A stretch of 64,000 nt of DNA. Origin: Saccharopolyspora phatthalungensis. Its GTDB lineage: Bacteria > Actinomycetota > Actinomycetes > Mycobacteriales > Pseudonocardiaceae. Positions 59,548 through 64,000 of the stretch are shown here, piece after piece. Location: positions 124,001 through 188,000 of the forward strand of contig NZ_JACHIW010000001.1 of NCBI RefSeq assembly GCF_014203395.1, written 5' to 3'. Every line of letters starts with the position of its first letter. Position 1 is the stretch's first letter. The notes beneath the pieces are model-generated. The model did not search any database and was not told the DNA's origin. It was given only the letters and a program-made list of their open reading frames with translations. The translations under genes were made by a program, and so were the position numbers.

Positions 59548-62325
59548 TCACAGCGCCCCGGCGGCGACCACGCCGCGCCGGATGGCGGTGACCGCCTTGG
59601 CCGCCGCCGAACCCACCGGATCGGTGACCCCGACGACCTCGCGGATCTGGTCGAGCAGGTCGATGACCTGGCGGCACCAGCGGACGAAGTCTCCGGCCGA
59701 CAGCTCGTGCCCGCTGGACTCCGCGGCGGTGAGGACCTTCTCCAGCGACTCGCCGCGCGCCCAGCGGAACACCGGCCAGGCGAAACCGGCGTCGGGCTCG
59801 CGGGTGCGGTCCAGCTTGTGCCGCCGCTCGTCGTCCTCCAGTTCCGCCCACAGCCGCCAGGTGGCGGCCAGCGCGTCGCTGACCGAACCGGCCGGCACCT
59901 GCGGGGCCAGCCCTTCCCGCCGCGACTCATACACCAGCGAGGACACCACGGCCGCCAGTTCGGCCGGTCCCAGCCCGCGCCACGCCTCGACCCGCAGGCA
60001 CTCGGCCGCCAGCAGATCGGACTCGCTGTAGAGCCGGGACAGCCGCCGCCCGTGCTGGGTGACCTGGCCCTCCGCCGAACCCGCCGCCGGGAGGTAGTCC
60101 CGCTCGGTGAGCAGCGCCACGATCCGGTCGAATGAGCGAGCCAGCGAGTGCGTGGTCGCCGCGACCTTGCGCCGCAGGTTCTCGTTCTCGCCGCGCAGAC
60201 GCTCGTGACGCTCGGCCCACCGGGCGTGGTTCTCCCGCTCGTCGCAGCCGTGGCACGGGTGCGCCTTCAGCGCGCGCCGCAGCGTAGCCAACTCGGCGTC
60301 GTCGGCCGCGTCCGAGCGTCGCCGCGAGCGCCCGCCGGAGGCCGCCAGGCCGGTGTTGCGCAGCGTCGAGGCCAGGTCCCGGCGGGACTTCGGGGAGCGG
60401 GTGTCGACGTGCTTGGGCAGCTTGATCTTGCCCAGCGGCTCGACCGGCGAGGTGAAGTCGGCGACCGAGAGCCGCCCCGACCAGCGATCCTCGGTGACCA
60501 CCAGCGGCCGCGGCTCGCCCATCGGCTCCAAGCCCGGATCGATGACCACCGCCAGCCCGGAGCGCCGCCCGGCGGGCACCGCGATCACGTCGCCCTTGCG
60601 CAGCTTCTCCAGCGACTTGGCCGCCTCCGCGCGGCGCGACTGGCGGTTCTGCCGGGCCAGCACCTTCTCCCGCTCGGAGATGCGGCGACGCAGCTCGAAG
60701 TACTCGTCGAAGTCGCCGAGGTGGCAGTGCATCGCTTCGCCGTAGCCGGTCAGCGCCTCGTTGTTGCGATCCACCCGCCGGGACAGCCCCACCACCGAGC
60801 GGTCGGCCTGGAACTGCGCGAACGACTGCTCCAGCAGTTCCCGCGCGGCGTCCTGGCCGACGCGCTGCACGAGGTTGACGGCCATGTTGTAGCCCGGCCG
60901 GAACGACGACCGCAGCGGGTAGGTGCGGGTGGAGGCCAGCCCGGCGACCTGCTTGGGGTCGATGCCCGGCTGCCAGACGACCACCGCGTGGCCCTCGATG
61001 TCGATGCCGCGCCGCCCCGCCCGCCCGGTGAGCTGGGTGTACTCGCCGGGGCTGAGGTCGACGTGCGATTCGCCGTTGAACTTCACCAACCGCTCCAGCA
61101 CCACCGTGCGAGCGGGCATGTTGATGCCCAGCGCCAGTGTCTCGGTGGCGAACACGGCCTTGACCAGCCCGCGGACGAACAGCTCCTCGACGGTTTCCTT
61201 GAACGCCGGCAGCATCCCCGCGTGGTGCGCGGCCAGCCCGCGCTCCAACGCTTCCCGCCACTCCCAGAAGCCCAGCACCGCCAGATCGCTCTCCGGCAGG
61301 TTGGCGGTGTGCTCGTCGACCACCTCGCGGATCTCGTCCACTTCCGCCTCGGTGGTCAGCCGCAGGCCCGCCCGCATGCACTGGGCGACGGCCTGGTCGC
61401 AGCCGTTGCGGCTGAAGATGAACACGATCGCCGGCAGCAGCCCGGCCGCGTCCAGCCCGCTCAGCATCTCCAACCGCGACGGCGGGTAGAACCGGGGCGG
61501 GCGCGGGCCCTTGCGCTTGGTGTTCGGCCCACCGCGCCGACCTCCGTAGGGCAGGTGCACGCGGGCCAGCTGCTGGGTATGGCGAAGCAGGTTCGGGTTG
61601 ATCCGCAGTTCCCGGTCCACGGTTTCGCCGCCGAAGAGGTCGAACATCCGGGGCCCGACGAGCATGTGCTGCCACAGCGGCACCGGCCGGTGCTCGTCGA
61701 CCACGACCGTGGTGTCGCCGCGCACCTCCTGCAGCCACTCGCCGAACTCCTCGGCGTTACTCACGGTCGCCGACAGGCTCGCCACCTGCACGTACTCCGG
61801 CAGGTGCAGGATCACTTCCTCCCACACGGCACCCCGGAAGCGGTCGGCGAGGTAGTGCACCTCGTCCATCACCACGTAGCCGAGCTGGTCGAGGCTGCGG
61901 GAGCCCGCGTAGAGCATGTTGCGCAGCACCTCGGTGGTCATCACGACCACCTGCGCCTCGCCGTTGATCGAGGTGTCGCCGGTCAGCAGGCCGACCGCGG
62001 CACTACCGTGCCGCGCGCACAGGTCGGCGTATTTCTGGTTGGACAGCGCCTTGATCGGCGTGGTGTAGAAGCATTTCCGGCCCTCCGAGAGCGCGAGGTG
62101 CACGGCGAACTCGCCGACGACGGTCTTGCCGGCGCCGGTCGGCGCGCACACCAGCACCCCGCGCCCGGCCTCCAGGGCTTGGCAGGCGGTGCGCTGAAAG
62201 GGGTCCAGTTCGAAAGACAGCTCTCCCGCGAACTCGGCCAACTTGGGGTGCGCAGTGCGGCGACTGTGCGCCGCGAACGCGTCGGCCGGGGACAGCTTGG
62301 TGGGGTTGGAACGGCTGGCAGCCAC
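59548..62325 (-). CDS. helY: superfamily 2 DEVH-box RNA helicase HelY (Ski2/Mtr4-like)
   Basis: 925 residues, GTG start. Helicase motifs: CAPTGAGKTVVGEFA (I), TTPIKALSNQKY (Ia), MTTEVLRNMLY, VVMDEVHYLAD (II, DEVH), ASLSATVSNAEEF (III), FATETLALGINMPART (V) and YTQLTGRAGRRGID (VI). The C-terminal half has the arch/DSHCT-like region with CHGCDERENH and a long coiled coil. Mycobacterial HelY is the reference. It probably remodels structured RNA for decay. It follows tatC at ~195 nt on the same strand, the usual actinobacterial order tatA-tatC-helY. Confidence 0.95.
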   Translation of the reverse strand: MAASRSNPTKLSPADAFAAHSRRTAHPKLAEFAGELSFELDPFQRTACQALEAGRGVLVCAPTGAGKTVVGEFAVHLALSEGRKCFYTTPIKALSNQKYADLCARHGSAAVGLLTGDTSINGEAQVVVMTTEVLRNMLYAGSRSLDQLGYVVMDEVHYLADRFRGAVWEEVILHLPEYVQVASLSATVSNAEEFGEWLQEVRGDTTVVVDEHRPVPLWQHMLVGPRMFDLFGGETVDRELRINPNLLRHTQQLARVHLPYGGRRGGPNTKRKGPRPPRFYPPSRLEMLSGLDAAGLLPAIVFIFSRNGCDQAVAQCMRAGLRLTTEAEVDEIREVVDEHTANLPESDLAVLGFWEWREALERGLAAHHAGMLPAFKETVEELFVRGLVKAVFATETLALGINMPARTVVLERLVKFNGESHVDLSPGEYTQLTGRAGRRGIDIEGHAVVVWQPGIDPKQVAGLASTRTYPLRSSFRPGYNMAVNLVQRVGQDAARELLEQSFAQFQADRSVVGLSRRVDRNNEALTGYGEAMHCHLGDFDEYFELRRRISEREKVLARQNRQSRRAEAAKSLEKLRKGDVIAVPAGRRSGLAVVIDPGLEPMGEPRPLVVTEDRWSGRLSVADFTSPVEPLGKIKLPKHVDTRSPKSRRDLASTLRNTGLAASGGRSRRRSDAADDAELATLRRALKAHPCHGCDERENHARWAERHERLRGENENLRRKVAATTHSLARSFDRIVALLTERDYLPAAGSAEGQVTQHGRRLSRLYSESDLLAAECLRVEAWRGLGPAELAAVVSSLVYESRREGLAPQVPAGSVSDALAATWRLWAELEDDERRHKLDRTREPDAGFAWPVFRWARGESLEKVLTAAESSGHELSAGDFVRWCRQVIDLLDQIREVVGVTDPVGSAAAKAVTAIRRGVVAAGAL

Positions 62326-62410
62326 GTCCCAAGGCTTTCACATGATGCCGACCGCCGTCGCAGGTCCTCGCTCGACGAGCGGTGCTCGCCTCGTCACAGT
62401 GCCGCTCAGG

Positions 62411-62455
62411 CCCGGCCCGCGCGGACCCGGGCCGCGCGGACCCGGGCCGCGCAAG
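62411..62455. repeat. 15-bp tandem repeat x3 between tatC and helY
   Basis: Three units of CCCGGGCCGCGCGGA with small changes. Each unit is partly self-complementary (CCCGGG, CCGCGCGG), so the tract may fold strongly and attenuate readthrough from tatC into helY. Confidence 0.8.
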
Positions 62456-62519
62456 CCGGGTTCGACAGACCTCAACCGAACCGACCACCGCGAGCGCCCC
62501 GGGCACGCACCGCATGCGA

Positions 62520-63470
62520 TCAGGTGATGTCGTCGTGCTGCTTCGTGCTCGGCGACGGCGTGGTGTCCAGGTCGGATGGCCGGAAGTCGATCTCCGACGC
62601 CTCGTCCAGGCCCACACCCGCCAGGCCGTCGGCCGCGAGCTTCTTGGCCTTGCGCCGGTCGTTGGCCCGGCAGAGGAGCATCGCGATGCCGAACAGCACC
62701 ACCAGCGCCCCCGCCAGCGCGAGCATCGAGAACGGGTCCTGTCCCGGCGTGGCGACCGCGGCGAACACGAACAGCGCGAACACCACGCCTCGCCACCAGC
62801 TCTTCAGCTTCGCGTAGCTGACGATCCCGGCCCGGTTGAGCATCACCAGGATCAGCGGGAGCTCGAAGCTCACGCCGAAGATCAGCAGCAGGAGCAGCAT
62901 GAAGCTGATGTACTTGCCGCCGGTGAGCGCGGTGAAGAACGCATGCCCACCGAACCCGGACATGAAGATCAGCGCCTGTGGGAGCACGAAGTACGCCAGC
63001 ACCGCACCGGCCGCGAACAGGATGGTCGCGAAGAACACGAACGTCCGGGCGAACTTGCGCTCCTTGGCGTAGAGGCCCGGCGTGATGAACGCCCACAGCT
63101 GGTACAGCCACACCGGGCTGAACAGCACCGCGCCGACCGAAATCCCGACCTTCAACGTCAGCATGAGGATCTCGAACGGCTCGGTCTGCAACAGCTGGCA
63201 CGTCCCATTGGGGCTCAACCGCTGCTCGACGGGCAACGCGCAGTACGGCCCGAGCAGCACGTCGCTGAGCGTCGGCAGCCCGAAAACCGAATGCGAAAAC
63301 CACCAGAAACCAAAGATGCCACCGACGACCACCGCCGCCATGGCTACGCCCAACCGGTACCGCAGCTCGTAGAGGTGATCGACGAGCGTCATGGTGCCGT
63401 CGGGATTGTGCCTGCGCCCCCACCGACGGCGGTCCTTGCGGAACGGATTCAGGCGGTGCAGTGCACCCAC
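62520..63470 (-). CDS. tatC: twin-arginine translocase subunit TatC
   Basis: 316 residues, six membrane spans. The twin-arginine signal receptor site lies in the N-terminal cytoplasmic part: MTLVDHLYELRYRLGVAM (conserved HLxELRxR), and in the first cytoplasmic loop LWAFITPGLYAKERKFA. Later motifs are LLLLIFGVSFELPLILVML and FALFVFAAVATPGQDPFSML. The N-terminal ~26 residues are a basic extension and the C-terminus has a polar tail, both usual in actinobacteria. It lies 19 nt after tatA. It exports folded proteins with RR signals. Confidence 0.96.
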   Translation of the reverse strand: MGALHRLNPFRKDRRRWGRRHNPDGTMTLVDHLYELRYRLGVAMAAVVVGGIFGFWWFSHSVFGLPTLSDVLLGPYCALPVEQRLSPNGTCQLLQTEPFEILMLTLKVGISVGAVLFSPVWLYQLWAFITPGLYAKERKFARTFVFFATILFAAGAVLAYFVLPQALIFMSGFGGHAFFTALTGGKYISFMLLLLLIFGVSFELPLILVMLNRAGIVSYAKLKSWWRGVVFALFVFAAVATPGQDPFSMLALAGALVVLFGIAMLLCRANDRRKAKKLAADGLAGVGLDEASEIDFRPSDLDTTPSPSTKQHDDIT

Positions 63471-63489
63471 CGTGTTGCCCCGTCCTCAG

Positions 63490-63762
63490 TCAGTTCTTGG
63501 GATCGTTGCGCTGCTTCTCGTCGACCGGAGGCGAAACCGACGGTGGGCTGGCCTCGCCGGAGGTCAGCTCCGGTTTCGACTCCCGCTCGGCCTTCTCCTT
63601 CTTGGCCGCTTCCTCGTCCGACTTCATGCCACGGGCTTCCGCCTTGAATACTCGCGCGGACTGGCCGAGGGAGCGCGCCATTTGTGGGAGCTTGGTGGCG
63701 CCAAAGAGCAGCACCAAGACCAAGACGATGAGAATCAGCTCCCAGCCACCTGGCAAACCCAT
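63490..63762 (-). CDS. tatA: twin-arginine translocase subunit TatA
   Basis: 90 residues. One span GGWELILIVLVLVLLFGATK, the FGxxKLP hinge (LFGATKLPQMARSLGQSARVF), an amphipathic helix with KAEARGMKSDEEAAKKEK, and an acidic/proline tail. It forms the translocation pore with TatC. The ATG is set by the conserved position ~5 residues before the span, with AAAGG upstream; the open frame continues 5' without protein character. Confidence 0.95.
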   Translation of the reverse strand: MGLPGGWELILIVLVLVLLFGATKLPQMARSLGQSARVFKAEARGMKSDEEAAKKEKAERESKPELTSGEASPPSVSPPVDEKQRNDPKN

Positions 63763-63839
63763 CCGTGTAAACCTTTCATCAGGTCCCTGCAGGCGCAATG
63801 GTACGCGGGGCAGGGGTCGACAAGTAGGGCCGTCGCACG

Positions 63840-64000
63840 TCACCGGTCGCGACGTTGCGCGAGCGCCACCTTCAAACCGGCCACGCGCGCCTTCACCAAG
63901 CCGCTGCGGTCACCGAGGTCGTGGGCGACCTGCCGCTGCACGGATTTGAACCTGCGCAACTCCCGGAACAGCCGCAACAGCAGCAGCGCGAGCAGGATCA
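63840..64000 (-). CDS. small membrane protein, C-terminal part (start outside window)
   Basis: Frame open at the window edge and ending 77 nt before the tatA ATG. Readable residues are ILLALLLLRLFRELRRFK, then HDLGDRSGLVKARVAGLKV and a basic end. It looks like a one-span protein with a charged cytoplasmic helix. Its place upstream of tatA matches a small membrane protein found between pafBC and tatA in actinobacteria, from memory. Confidence 0.65.
   Translation of the reverse strand, partial: ILLALLLLRLFRELRRFKSVQRQVAHDLGDRSGLVKARVAGLKVALAQRRDR

Noticed and set aside
59927..62817. Very long open frames in other phases across helY (603 and 889 codons)
   Set aside because: Composition is typical of GC-rich shadow frames and the helicase motifs are all in the third frame.

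Overview
The window is GC-rich actinobacterial DNA. Frequent GTG starts, XRE/DUF5753 plus DUF397 regulator pairs, a ClpC paralogue, HelY, a tatA-tatC-helY run and a CpnT-like giant protein all fit Pseudonocardiales. A Saccharopolyspora-like genome is my best guess, but this is inference from gene content only. No rRNA, tRNA or CRISPR array was recognised.

Left edge (1-3.9 kb): a degraded accessory patch. It holds the C-terminal part of an IS5-type transposase cut by the window edge, a remnant of an asparagine synthetase, an orphan Imm1-type immunity gene, an XRE regulator with a TPR-like C-terminus and a small unknown gene.

Hydrogenase island (4.0-18.5 kb): hypF on the plus strand converges on a tight 15-gene minus-strand operon. 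From its promoter end the order is: SIS protein, HypC-like/SIS fusion, small subunit, large subunit, NifU/four-Cys ferredoxin-like protein, DUF5947-like, DUF6084-like, an unknown 449-residue protein, maturation protease, a 37-residue membrane peptide, hypC, hypD, hypE, hypA, hypB. Many genes overlap by 4 bp. The subunit motifs and partners match the actinobacterial group 1h (high-affinity, oxygen-tolerant) [NiFe]-hydrogenases that scavenge atmospheric H2. The locus appears complete: structural subunits, an electron-transfer candidate, the endopeptidase and all six Hyp factors.

Giant protein (19.2-38.6 kb): one 6,123-residue reading frame with a WXG100/CpnT-like N-terminus, a proline-rich linker, two tandem super-repeats and a C-terminal amidoligase-like domain. 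By eye it has only two cysteines. They sit at equivalent positions of two caspase-like (C80/CHAT-like) domains 2,443 residues apart. The remaining modules look like cysteine-less relatives of the same fold, interspersed with helix-turn-helix-like repeats. A 338-residue gene follows directly and may be its partner. This is the most unusual system in the window.

Metabolic and housekeeping part (38.7-55.5 kb): NAD kinase, a broken acetolactate-synthase-like gene, a small unknown, a MatC-like carrier divergent from an FGGY kinase, an AI-2E-family membrane protein, a small basic protein, a ClpC paralogue without the middle (UVR/M) domain, a YtcJ-like amidohydrolase, FxsA, a secreted SGNH esterase, an Lrp regulator with an M24 peptidase, and a 5'-3' exonuclease.

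Right part (55.6-64 kb): a DUF4333 protein, a noncoding stretch packed with five hairpins, two tiny zinc-ribbon-like genes, an XRE/DUF397 pair with a candidate operator and a good terminator, a small membrane protein, a frameshifted gene, then helY, tatC, tatA and a partial membrane protein. Short GATTTC...GAAATC palindromes are scattered through the intergenic DNA of the whole window.
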